A stretch of 27,081 bases of DNA. Source: Candidatus Aminicenantota bacterium (GTDB taxonomy: Bacteria > Acidobacteriota > Aminicenantia > Aminicenantales > Saccharicenantaceae). Shown here piece after piece: positions 7,072 through 14,903 of this stretch (its first letter is position 1; the number at the start of each line of letters is the position of its first letter). The notes beneath the pieces were generated by a model that worked only from the letters and a program-made list of their open reading frames with translations, was not told the origin of the DNA and did no database searches. The stretch is taken from assembly GCA_022867105.1 (NCBI GenBank), contig JALHVH010000307.1:1-27081 (forward strand), written 5' to 3'. The position numbers and the translations under genes were made by a program.

Positions 7072-8523
7072 TCAGCCGTTCGTTGATGGCCCTGAAGACG
7101 GGGGCGGCTCTGCGTGGACTAGGACCCGTTCCAGGGCGGGGACAGTGTTCTTGAGGCGTTCCTCGATGCGCGAGGAGATCTCATGGACCTGGATGATGGA
7201 AAGCCCTTTGTCGAAGGTACAATGGAGAGCAGCCAGGTATTTCAGGCCATGCCTGCGGACGCTGATCTCGTGACAGCTCGACTCCCCGACGATCTCGTCC
7301 GTGATCTTCCGGATGGTTTCCACCAGCCGGATTTCCTGGGCCGTGACATCATCATCCTCGCCGATGCCGGTCCCGCGGGACTCGATGTGCGTGTCGATCC
7401 GGGCGATCCGGGGCTGGTCGGCCCTGAGGTCCTGCTCGATGTGGCTGGCCATCTCGTGGGCCTGCTGAAGAGACAAGTGGTCGTCGACCTCCATATGGAG
7501 GTCCACATAGAGTTGGCCCCGGTCGTCGTGGACGCTGATGTTGTGGACGGCCATCTGGTTCCGCTCGGCCACGGTCCGGATACGCCGGGCGACGGACTCG
7601 CGCTCGCCCTCGTGGGGGTCGGTGTGGATGACGACATCGGCGCCCGGGGAGATCTGCTGGATCCGGGCCTCGGCGGCGTCAGCGATGTTGTGGGTCCGCT
7701 CGAAGGACAGGTTACGGTCGACCTCGACGGTCATGTCCACGAAGACGCGGGGCCCGGAGCGCCGGACGCGGACATGGCCGACACTCATCACGCCCTCAAC
7801 CCCGTCGGCGGCTTCGCTGATCTTCTGGGTCATGCCGTCGGGCGCGGAGTCGAGGAGGACGGCGATGGTCCTCTTCCCGAGTTTGTAGCTCACGAAGATG
7901 ACGATGAAAGCCACTCCCAGCGCGGCCAGGGCATCCGCCTTGGCCAGGAGGCCGGAATATTTCGGCAGAGCGTTCCGGCCCAGCCAGACCAGGGCAAGGC
8001 CCCCGATAACTACAGAGGAGCTCCAGATGTCCGTGTGGAAGTGGAGGGCGTCCGCTTCAAGGGCCTGGCTGCGGTGTTGGCGGGCGGCCCTGTAAAGCAT
8101 CCGCGAGCGGCTGACATCCACCGCGATGGAGATGGCCATGACGAGGAAGGCCCAGAGGCTTGCTTGAACCTCCTTGGAGTGAAAGAAAAGGCGCTGGACG
8201 GCCTCATAGATGATCCAGGAACAGGTGGCGAAGAGGAGGACGGTCTCGATAAGGGCCGAGAAATTCTCGACCTTGCCGTGGCCGTAGGGGTGTTCGTGGT
8301 CGGCGGGCTTGTCGGAAAAATGGACGGCCAGGAAGGTGACGACGGCGGCCACGAGGTCCAGGCCCGAGTGGGCGGCCTCGGCCAGGATGCCGAGGCTTCC
8401 CGTCATAAGGCCCACGACGAGCTTTATGCCCGTCAGGAAAACCGCCGCGATGACGGAGTTGGCGGCCGCCGACTTCTTGTCGATGCCGCCCGGAACCGAT
8501 GCGGACATCCCCTCCAATTTCAT
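7072..8523 (-). CDS. Cation diffusion facilitator with three tandem C-terminal dimerisation domains
   Basis: A 483-residue inner-membrane metal/proton antiporter; most family members are near 300 residues. The membrane domain spans about residues 18-220. TM2 carries H52-SGL-D56 and TM5 carries H161-FHT-D165, the HD-HD metal site of zinc/cadmium-type CDF proteins. A histidine-rich DHEHPYGHGK loop lies at 75-84. The cytoplasmic part repeats the ZT-dimer fold three times, near 235-303, 308-382 and 396-472. Each carries a recognisable VDMTVEVDRNLSFERTH-type segment (LYVDLHMEVDDHLSLQQAH; KYLAALHCTFDKGLSIIQVH). The start ATG at 8523 has a GGGAG site. An internal ATG at 8508 has its purine run too close. 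The gene appears monocistronic. Confidence 0.9.
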   Translation of the reverse strand: MKLEGMSASVPGGIDKKSAAANSVIAAVFLTGIKLVVGLMTGSLGILAEAAHSGLDLVAAVVTFLAVHFSDKPADHEHPYGHGKVENFSALIETVLLFATCSWIIYEAVQRLFFHSKEVQASLWAFLVMAISIAVDVSRSRMLYRAARQHRSQALEADALHFHTDIWSSSVVIGGLALVWLGRNALPKYSGLLAKADALAALGVAFIVIFVSYKLGKRTIAVLLDSAPDGMTQKISEAADGVEGVMSVGHVRVRRSGPRVFVDMTVEVDRNLSFERTHNIADAAEARIQQISPGADVVIHTDPHEGERESVARRIRTVAERNQMAVHNISVHDDRGQLYVDLHMEVDDHLSLQQAHEMASHIEQDLRADQPRIARIDTHIESRGTGIGEDDDVTAQEIRLVETIRKITDEIVGESSCHEISVRRHGLKYLAALHCTFDKGLSIIQVHEISSRIEERLKNTVPALERVLVHAEPPPSSGPSTNG

Positions 8524-8553
8524 GTTCGCTCCCGCGTTAAAAAAAGTCCATTC

Positions 8554-8582
8554 ATTCTAGCACAGCTCCTGAGACAATTCAA
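8554..8582 (-). promoter_or_regulatory. Sigma-70-type promoter for the CDF gene (TTGAAT-17-TAGAAT)
   Basis: On the minus strand TTGAAT (8582-8577) and TAGAAT (8559-8554) are separated by exactly 17 bases. The start site would fall near 8547, giving a leader of about 24 bases that includes the GGGAG ribosome site. Confidence 0.6.
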
Positions 8583-8680
8583 AAAGGCGTTCCGCGTTGC
8601 TCTCCGGCTCTACGGCCGTTTCGAAATCGCCCGATCCCCTGAGGAGGGCGGCAAAAGTCGATGATCATCGGAATACAGAG

Positions 8681-8766
8681 TGCCGAGGGTCGGGCTCGAA
8701 CCGACATGGAGCTTGCGCCCCGAGGGATTTTAAGTCCCTTGCGTCTGCCAATTCCGCCACCCCGGC
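8681..8766 (-). tRNA. tRNA-Leu (anticodon TAA)
   Basis: An 86-base class II tRNA on the minus strand. The acceptor arm GCCGGGG pairs with CCTCGGC (one G-T), and the discriminator is A. The anticodon arm AGGGA/TCCCT encloses loop CTTAAAA with anticodon TAA at 8732-8730. There is a long variable arm (CGGGGCGCAAGCTCCA), and the T arm carries GTTCGAG. No CCA is encoded. It reads UUA, a rare leucine codon in this GC-rich sequence. Confidence 0.95.
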
Positions 8767-8832
8767 ATCTGTTCGTCGTCAGGCGATTTCGGATTCGCGT
8801 GCTGATTTCTTAAGCTACGGATTCCGTATCTC

Positions 8833-8861
8833 ATAATAATTTAGCTGACGCCATTTGGCAA
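8833..8861 (-). promoter_or_regulatory. Putative promoter for tRNA-Leu (TTGCCA-17-TATTAT)
   Basis: The minus strand shows TTGCCA (8861-8856), a 17-base spacer and TATTAT (8838-8833). Transcription would begin near 8826, about 60 bases before the mature tRNA 5' end. The AT-rich setting within a GC-rich genome supports it. Confidence 0.45.
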
Positions 8862-9000
8862 GGGTTCAAGTATCGCCTTCCTGTCCAACTCCCTCATCAT
8901 CTTCATGGTCTCATTGCGGAGCGGAAGTCTATCGTCTTTTAACCGGGGCGGCGGGCTTTCTCGTCGCGACACGCTCTTCGGACATCGATTTTCGCGGTGA

Positions 9001-9030
9001 TTGACATGGCCGAGAGGCCGGCGATATAGT
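9001..9030 (+). promoter_or_regulatory. Promoter for the GT87-like gene (TTGACA-18-TATAGT)
   Basis: TTGACA at 9001-9006 and TATAGT at 9025-9030 are 18 bases apart. The predicted start is near 9037, six bases before an AGGAGG ribosome site at 9043-9048. The TTG at 9001, which opens the longest frame, is therefore the -35 box, not a start codon. Confidence 0.65.
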
Positions 9031-9057
9031 ATCGAAATGGTTAGGAGGGGGGATTCA

Positions 9058-10254
9058 TTGCCCAGAGCGGGAATTCGCCATGCCGCGGAAGAAGGGAAAT
9101 CCTATCTTTTGCCTTCTTTTAGCCGTCTGGTTCTCATCACCGTTATCGGGCTCATGCTGGCCGCTGTCTATTTTTTTGGGGTCCGGAAGGATATGTCGGA
9201 CTTCGGCGTCTGCTACAAGGCCGGCCAGAGGGTTATCGCCGGGGAGACCCTTTACCGGGCATCTGACGGACATCTCCAATTCAAGTACTCACCCCCTTCG
9301 GCTATCTTTTTTGCTCCGCTCTCACTCCTCCCCTACGGGCCGGCTAAGCTTGTCTGGTATATTCTGGAATTCGTCTGCCTGGCCGGCATCTTTGTCCTGT
9401 CCGCCCGAATTTTCGGGATCGAGAAGAAAATGGCAGCGGCGCTTTTTGCTTGGACGTTCCTAGTTTTACTTAAGTTCCTCGCCAGGGAGATCGAGCTGGG
9501 ACAGGTGAACCTTTTCATCCTTTTCCTGCTCACCCTGATGCTTAATTTTCTCATCAAGGAAAGGGAGACGGGAGCCGGCCTGTCCTGGGGAATCTCGCTG
9601 TTTTTCAAGCCCTATGTCCTGATTTTTCTTCCTTATCTCGTGTTTAAGAAAAGGCTCAAAGCGGCGGCCTTCGGCCTGGGGCTTTTTGGGGTCGGGCTGG
9701 CGGTTCCGGCGTTTTTTTATGGTTTTCAGGGCAATCTCGCCGTGCTCAAAGAATGGCCGGCCACTCTTTCTCTATCGACTCCGCGCCTGCTCGGAGTTTA
9801 CGATAACGCCTCACTCTCCGGTTTTTTATTGAAGACGTTCACCGGAATGCCGAGCTCCATGCTCACGGGGACTCTGGTCCTGTCCGTGCTGATCATCGCG
9901 GCCGTCATGCTGGAGATGATGAAGCGCGGTCGGTCGGGCCCGGCCCCCGAGATTCCCGAGGCGCTGGAGGGCGCTTTTCTTCTCGTCCTCATACCGTTTC
10001 TTTCCCCTCTCGGTTGGTACTACAACTATCTCTATTCATGGCTGGCCGTGATGCTGATCATCCGGTTCTTTCGAAAGCTCCCGACGGCCTGGAAGATCAT
10101 CCAGGTCATCAATTTCGCCGTGATCGGCTCAAGCCTGGTCGAGATCTGGGGATGGACTCTGTTCCGTTTTTACACACAGCACTCGTTAGTGGTGGTCAAT
10201 TATCTGATTGTGCTGGTGACGCTTTTCTATTTCAGGGCGAAAAGAATCGCCTGA
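9058..10254 (+). CDS. GT87-type (DUF2029) polyprenyl-phosphate-dependent membrane glycosyltransferase
   Basis: A 398-residue integral membrane protein with about 10 hydrophobic segments. The family pattern is clear. After TM1 comes MSDFGVCYKAGQRVIAGETLY, the SDFxxYYxAGxxxxxGxxLY signature with the acidic residue expected to bind the metal or donor. Then follow FKYSPPSAIFFAPLSLLP, GQVNLFIL and FKPYVLIFLPY. Known GT87 members are C-fold enzymes that move mannose, arabinose or similar sugars from polyprenyl-phosphate donors at the outer membrane face. The acceptor here is unknown. I choose the TTG at 9058 because AGGAGG stands 9 bases upstream and a promoter ends at 9030. The gene is visibly richer in A+T than its neighbours and appears to stand alone, which hints at transfer. 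Confidence 0.85.
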   Translation: MPRAGIRHAAEEGKSYLLPSFSRLVLITVIGLMLAAVYFFGVRKDMSDFGVCYKAGQRVIAGETLYRASDGHLQFKYSPPSAIFFAPLSLLPYGPAKLVWYILEFVCLAGIFVLSARIFGIEKKMAAALFAWTFLVLLKFLAREIELGQVNLFILFLLTLMLNFLIKERETGAGLSWGISLFFKPYVLIFLPYLVFKKRLKAAAFGLGLFGVGLAVPAFFYGFQGNLAVLKEWPATLSLSTPRLLGVYDNASLSGFLLKTFTGMPSSMLTGTLVLSVLIIAAVMLEMMKRGRSGPAPEIPEALEGAFLLVLIPFLSPLGWYYNYLYSWLAVMLIIRFFRKLPTAWKIIQVINFAVIGSSLVEIWGWTLFRFYTQHSLVVVNYLIVLVTLFYFRAKRIA

Positions 10255-10259
10255 CAAAG

Positions 10260-10601
10260 TGTGTATACGACCATGACCGGTTACACCGAGAGCCCGACTT
10301 TCTCTCAAAATCGCTCATATGGAGTCTGCCCTGTGTATTGATAGTACCGCCTTCGCGTTCCGGGGATTCGCTCAAGGAACTTCACGTCGCTCCCCGAACT
10401 CTTGATACCTTCGATACCATCGGTAGAAAGTTATCCGACTGATTCCATAATAGCGGCAAGTCTTGGCGACATTCTGGGTGATCTCCTCGACATGACGAAT
10501 GATCACCAGCCGCCAGCGCTGATTCCTGATCATCTCGGCTCCGGACATACAACCTCTCCTTTCGTCGCCTGGCTTACGAAAGCGGAGCCCAAGTGTAAAC
10601 A
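10260..10601 (-). mobile_element. Collapsed IS481-like insertion sequence remnant
   Basis: The space between the GT87 and kinase genes holds what is left of an insertion sequence on the minus strand. The 5' part encodes a helix-turn-helix typical of IS481/IS3-type transposases (10548-10372). About 40 bases on, GQTPYERF can be read, which resembles the C-terminal end of IS481 transposases; the catalytic DDE core between them is deleted. Candidate ends are TGTTTACAC (minus strand, from 10601) and TGTGTATAC (plus strand, from 10260), matching at 7 of 9 positions as degenerate inverted repeats. I see no clear target-site duplication. Confidence 0.55.
10372..10548 (-). pseudogene. Transposase N-terminal fragment (helix-turn-helix)
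   Basis: From an ATG at 10548 preceded by a GGAGAGG site, 58 codons run to TGA. The product begins MSGAEMIRNQRW and contains VAKTCRYYGISRITFYRWY followed by RRYQEFG, the leading HTH and linker of IS481-family transposases. Intact family members exceed 300 residues. Here the frame stops just after the linker, and sequence resembling the protein's C-terminus follows within about 60 bases. It is an internal-deletion derivative with at least one frame change and cannot make a catalytic transposase. Confidence 0.6.
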
Positions 10602-10623
10602 GTCTCTGGTAGTTTTAGAGCCA

Positions 10624-10652
10624 TTGACCTCCTTTCCCACCGGTGCTATCAT
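10624..10652 (+). promoter_or_regulatory. Promoter for the kinase gene (TTGACC-17-TATCAT)
   Basis: TTGACC at 10624-10629 and TATCAT at 10647-10652 are 17 bases apart. The start would be near 10659, followed by an AAGGA ribosome site at 10671-10675 and the TTG start at 10686. It lies just outside the IS remnant, so the kinase has its own promoter. Confidence 0.55.
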
Positions 10653-10685
10653 CTTGCCAAACGGCGATATAAGGAAAATTGAGCC

Positions 10686-13127
10686 TTGAAATGTCCTACG
10701 TGTCACGCCGATAATCCTGACACCTCCCGGTTTTGCGGCAGCTGCGCGACGCGGCTCACCCAGGATGGCCGGCCTCTCTCTTCCTTGACAAAAACATTCG
10801 AGACATCTGCTTATGTTCTATCTCAGGGAAGCCTGATCGCCGGGAAGTACCGGATTATCGAAGAGATCGGCCAGGGCGGGATGGGGATCGTCTTTAAGGC
10901 CGAAGACACCTGCTTGGATCGCAATGTTGCTATTAAGTTCCTGCCAGAAGAGATGTATCAGGATCCAACGGCGCGAAGCCGATTTATCCGTGAGGCCAAA
11001 GCTGCCGCAGCTCTGGATCATCCCTATATCTGCAGCATCTACGAAGCCGGAGAAACGGAAAACAGGCTATTCTTCGCCATGGAATATGTGCCGGGAAAGA
11101 CGATGCGTGACAGACTCTCGGAAGGACCACTTCCTCTCAAACAAGCGCTCCAAATCGCGACGGAAATCGTCGAAGCCTTGGAGTTCGCCCATGAAAAGGG
11201 GATGATCCATCGGGACATTAAGCCCGCGAATATCATGTTGATGGAAAAGGGCCATGCCAAAATCCTGGACTTCGGCCTGGCCAAGCTGCTCCCGAAGGCG
11301 TCGGAGATGGAGCCGGCCAAGGCAGCCACCATAGAGAATGCTACTGAGCCTGGCATGGTCATGGGCACGGTGGCTTATATGTCACCGGAGCAGGTTCGTG
11401 GGCAAGCCGTCGACCACCGCTCGGACATCTTCTCCTTCGGCTGCGTGTTGTACGAGATGGTGACCGGGAAGAGTGCGTTCAGCCGCGGCTCCGCAGTCGA
11501 GACGATGATCGCAATTCTCAAGGAGGAGCCTCTCGGGCCAACAATCATCGAGTCTTCTGTTCCGGCCTCGCTCTCCCGTGCAATCGAGCGCTGCCTGGAG
11601 AAGCGGCCGGAGGAGCGCTTTCAGTCGGCGAGGGATCTTGGTTTCACGCTCCAGGCGGAAGCGAGAGAACTTCCGGAGCTGCGTGGGCGCTCTGGCGGCG
11701 CCACAATATCGGGCCCGATTCGCTCCATCGCAGTGCTGCCGCTGGTGAGCTTTTCGGCCGAGCCCGAGCAAGAATTCTTCGCCGACAGCATGACCGACGC
11801 CGTCATCACCGACCTCGCCAAGATCGGCACTCTGCGTGTGGTCTCGCGGACGTCGGTCATGCGGTACAAAAGGACGCAAAAATCCATCCGGGAGATCGCC
11901 AGAGAACTCGATGTCGACGCCGCAGTGGAAGGATCCGTCGAGCGCGCTGGGAACCGGGTCAGGATCAGTGCACATTTGATCCGTGGCGCAACGGACGAGC
12001 ACATTTGGGCCGACGCGTACGAGCGAGACTTGGAGGATGTGCTTGTACTACAGAGCGAAGTCGCCCGTTCGATCGCTCGTGAGATCCAGGTGAAGCTCAC
12101 CCCTCAGGAGCAAGCGGCCCTCCGTAGCGCCCGCCGGGTGGATCCCGAAGCGTACCAACTCTACCTGAAGGGCCGCTACTTCTGGGTCAAGAGGACGCCG
12201 GAGTCCGTTAAGAAGGCGATCGGGCTCTTCGAACAGGCTATTAACGCTGACCCGACGTACGCCCACGCGTACAGTGGGCTTGCCGACTGCTATATGTCTC
12301 TAGGTTTCTCGTTCGATGTCGGCTCGCTTCCGCCGAACGAGGCCATCCCAAAGGCCAAGGCGGCCGCAGTGAAGGCGCTAGAGATCACCGAGTCGCTCGC
12401 CGAGGTACACAATCCGCTCGCATTCATCAAGCTGAACTACGACTGGGATTTCTCCGGCGCGGAGACCGAATTCAAGCGCGCCCTGGAGCTCAACCCCGGC
12501 AACGCGAACGCACACCACTGGTACGCACACTACCTAGTCGTAGCTGGACGCCCCAAGGACTCGCTTGCCGAGAGCAATCGAGCGCTCGAGCTGGACCCCC
12601 TCAGCCCGATCATGAGCGTGCATCTGGGCTGGCTCTACTACTTTCTCCGCGATTACGAACAGGCTTTGGACCAGCTCAACAAGACAATCGACCTTGATCC
12701 AAACTATGGGCTCGCCTACTGGTATATTGGCCTTGTCAAGGAACAGCAAAGCGCGTTCACGGAAGCTCTCGCAGCTATGAAGCGCGGCGACGAATTGCTC
12801 AAAGACAATCTCGTTGTCAAAGCCGACCTGGCACATACGCTCGCAGTCTCCGGGCGCAAGACCGATGCAGCTGAAGCTCTGCAGAGCCTGCTCGCGGCGT
12901 CGCGCACACGTTACGTCAATCCGTTTGAAATCGGGCTCGTCCACATCGGTCTCGGCCTCAGCGATGAGGCATTCCAGTGGCTGAACCGGGCTTACGAGGA
13001 GCGTTCCGATTTAATGGTCTATCTCAGAGTTGATCCACGCTTGGATCCTATTCGTTCCGACCCGCGCTTTCAGGAGATTGTACGTCGGATGAATTTCCCC
13101 GGAAAAAGAATCCGATCCGGTCCGTGA
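10686..13127 (+). CDS. Ser/Thr protein kinase with zinc ribbon, TolB-like and TPR domains
   Basis: An 813-residue cytoplasmic signalling protein. In order: a zinc ribbon CPTC...CGSC (residues 3-20), then a Hanks-type kinase (55 to about 325). The kinase has a glycine loop IGQGGMG, K84 in VAIK, HRDIKPAN (D177), DFG at 195-197, and GTVAYMSPEQ. Next come a TolB-N-terminal-like domain from about 347 (SIAVLPLVSFSAEP...EFFADSMTDAV) and TPR repeats from about 487 to 800. All catalytic residues are present. No membrane segment separates kinase and TPR parts, unlike many PknB-type kinases. The start must be the TTG at 10686, because an in-frame stop lies three bases upstream of the preceding codon. 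Codon choice (more CTA, GTA and GCA) differs from the surrounding genes, suggesting separate ancestry. Targets are unknown. Confidence 0.93.
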   Translation: MKCPTCHADNPDTSRFCGSCATRLTQDGRPLSSLTKTFETSAYVLSQGSLIAGKYRIIEEIGQGGMGIVFKAEDTCLDRNVAIKFLPEEMYQDPTARSRFIREAKAAAALDHPYICSIYEAGETENRLFFAMEYVPGKTMRDRLSEGPLPLKQALQIATEIVEALEFAHEKGMIHRDIKPANIMLMEKGHAKILDFGLAKLLPKASEMEPAKAATIENATEPGMVMGTVAYMSPEQVRGQAVDHRSDIFSFGCVLYEMVTGKSAFSRGSAVETMIAILKEEPLGPTIIESSVPASLSRAIERCLEKRPEERFQSARDLGFTLQAEARELPELRGRSGGATISGPIRSIAVLPLVSFSAEPEQEFFADSMTDAVITDLAKIGTLRVVSRTSVMRYKRTQKSIREIARELDVDAAVEGSVERAGNRVRISAHLIRGATDEHIWADAYERDLEDVLVLQSEVARSIAREIQVKLTPQEQAALRSARRVDPEAYQLYLKGRYFWVKRTPESVKKAIGLFEQAINADPTYAHAYSGLADCYMSLGFSFDVGSLPPNEAIPKAKAAAVKALEITESLAEVHNPLAFIKLNYDWDFSGAETEFKRALELNPGNANAHHWYAHYLVVAGRPKDSLAESNRALELDPLSPIMSVHLGWLYYFLRDYEQALDQLNKTIDLDPNYGLAYWYIGLVKEQQSAFTEALAAMKRGDELLKDNLVVKADLAHTLAVSGRKTDAAEALQSLLAASRTRYVNPFEIGLVHIGLGLSDEAFQWLNRAYEERSDLMVYLRVDPRLDPIRSDPRFQEIVRRMNFPGKRIRSGP

Positions 13128-13131
13128 CGCT

Positions 13132-14715
13132 CTAGAACTCCGTATTGCTCACGAAGGCGATCTTCCTGCCGTCGGGCGACCACGAGGGCACGTTGATCGA
13201 CCCCTGGCCGCCGTAGAGGTAGGCGATCACCCGGGGCTCGCCGCCCCCCACCGGCATCATCCGGAGATAGACCTGCCTGTAGAACGGATGATCGCCCGGA
13301 TCGACGTCTTTCTGAAACGACAGGAAGACGATCCGGCGGCCGTCGGGCGAAACGTGGGGGAACCAGTCGTTGAGGTCGCTCGTCGTGACCCGCTCCTGGC
13401 CGCTTCCGTCGGACCGCATCCGCCAGATCTGCATCAAGCCGGTCCGGTTGGAATTGAAGTAGATGAACCGCCCGTCCGGCGTGTATTCCGGACCGTCGTC
13501 CAGGCCCTTGGCGTCGGTCAGCCGGACCTCCGGACCGCCCTTGACGGATATCCTGTAGATGTCGTATTCGCCGTTCCGGCCGCCCGTGTACACCAGGGAC
13601 TTTCCGTCGGGCGACCAGCCGTGCAGGTAGGAAGGGCCCTTGTCCGTCACCCTCACGGGGTCGCCGCCGGCGGCGGGAAGAACGTAGATGATCGACTCGC
13701 CGGCGTCCTCCGGACTATGGTGGCTGATGCCGATCCATTTGCCGTCGAACGAAAGAACATGATCGTTGTTGTTGTCTTTCGCGGGCCCGGTCTCAAGCAC
13801 GGAAGGGGCGCCGGCGGCGAGGTCGAACCTGTAAAGCAGCCCCTCGCTGTTATAGATCAGCGCCCTGCCGTCCGCCGTCCAATTCGGGGCCTGAAGCGAA
13901 CGAGGAGACTGGATGACGACGGTCCTTTCCCCGTTTTCGACGTCCATGACCTCAAGATTGCTCCCGATATAATCCTGGTAGGGCACGAAGCCCTCTTTCG
14001 CCGGGATGACGACGCGCACGTTGGAGAACTTGGCCTTTTCGGAGACGCGGGCGTCGTGCGAGCAGACGAAAAGGCCGACATAGACCTCGTCGCCCAGCCC
14101 GATATCGGGGACCCGTTCGCTGGCAAAGGTTTCGCCGAAACGCGCCGCCGACATGATATAGACATCCCCCCTGCGCTCAAGCTGGATGATATCCGGCGCC
14201 TGGACGGCCATCTGGACCTCCTCCGTATCGTTACCAGGGGCCTTGCGGAACTGGAGCGACGTCAGCCCATCGCCGTGGACGACCGCGCTCGCGTGGGCTG
14301 AACCGGGATCGAGTGTCGAGCGCGCCATCCAGCCGATCTTCCGGTGCGCCACGACGCCCTTGCCGATGAATTCGACCCTCGCGCTGAGGATAAAATCGCC
14401 TTTCAGCCGCTTCCAGACGAACTGGAACTCGTCCGTGCTGAACCACATGTTCGCGCCGGCGCCCTCGATGAGGTACTCCTGCTTTTGGGGGTCATAGACC
14501 GCCCGGCCGGGCCGTTCGACGGGACCGACGTCGCCGTGGCTTTCGAAAAGGCCGAGAGGCTGACCCAGCAGCTGGGGGGAGGGGCGAACCGGGCCGGTTC
14601 GGGCGCCAGGACGTGCGGCGATCAAGACCGTGTCCGCCGCCAGGGCGATCGCGCAGATTATGATCACGGCTAACGTGGCCGCGCGTAAAATGCCGACGGT
14701 CTTCATCTTGTTCAT
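13132..14715 (-). CDS. Exported TolB-like beta-propeller protein with N-terminal lectin-like domain
   Basis: A 527-residue protein with an N-terminal hydrophobic signal or anchor (residues 7-27). Residues about 60-235 look like a concanavalin-like jelly roll of the DUF1349 type (YLIEGAGANMWFSTDEFQFVWK ... VYVGLFVCSHD). From about 250 there is a propeller of PD40/TolB repeats: repeated WSPDGK or SPDGRRIVF motifs near residues 280, 370, 415, 460 and 515. Such proteins are periplasmic or surface-bound. The gene ends 4 bp from the convergent kinase gene. It lacks the Tol-Pal operon context, so it is not TolB itself. Function (binding or sensing) is not determinable from the sequence. Confidence 0.82.
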   Translation of the reverse strand: MNKMKTVGILRAATLAVIIICAIALAADTVLIAARPGARTGPVRPSPQLLGQPLGLFESHGDVGPVERPGRAVYDPQKQEYLIEGAGANMWFSTDEFQFVWKRLKGDFILSARVEFIGKGVVAHRKIGWMARSTLDPGSAHASAVVHGDGLTSLQFRKAPGNDTEEVQMAVQAPDIIQLERRGDVYIMSAARFGETFASERVPDIGLGDEVYVGLFVCSHDARVSEKAKFSNVRVVIPAKEGFVPYQDYIGSNLEVMDVENGERTVVIQSPRSLQAPNWTADGRALIYNSEGLLYRFDLAAGAPSVLETGPAKDNNNDHVLSFDGKWIGISHHSPEDAGESIIYVLPAAGGDPVRVTDKGPSYLHGWSPDGKSLVYTGGRNGEYDIYRISVKGGPEVRLTDAKGLDDGPEYTPDGRFIYFNSNRTGLMQIWRMRSDGSGQERVTTSDLNDWFPHVSPDGRRIVFLSFQKDVDPGDHPFYRQVYLRMMPVGGGEPRVIAYLYGGQGSINVPSWSPDGRKIAFVSNTEF

Positions 14716-14903
14716 GGGGCCTCGTTTCTTTCAGAGATCGGGCTCATTCAGAGCGTCCGGCAAGATGATAAACCAACACTCGGAATTTTGCTAGAGGGCC
14801 GCGGCCGTCCGCTTGATGTCACCGGCGGCTTGTGTTAGTGTAACGAATAACGATAAAGATCCATTCATATCCAATAATCGATAAGTCACGGGAGGAAGCC
14901 GCC

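Noticed and set aside
7183..8664. 493-codon plus-strand frame opposite the CDF gene
   Set aside because: Typical antisense frame in GC-rich DNA; product is rich in D, G, V and L without motifs and runs into the region beside tRNA-Leu.
8681..8766. tRNA-Leu as the attachment site of an integrated island
   Set aside because: The odd-composition block lies on the tRNA's 5' side, no integrase gene is present, and I found no repeated tRNA 3' end.
8597..8836. 79-codon plus-strand frame across tRNA-Leu
   Set aside because: It is the antisense translation of the tRNA; no ribosome site and no gene-like content.
9001..9057. Upstream TTG (9001) as start of the GT87 gene
   Set aside because: The TTG is part of a TTGACA -35 box; the TTG at 9058 has AGGAGG at the correct distance.
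10402..10689. 95-codon plus-strand frame before the kinase
   Set aside because: It lies antisense to the transposase fragment and overlaps the kinase promoter and start; no recognisable content.
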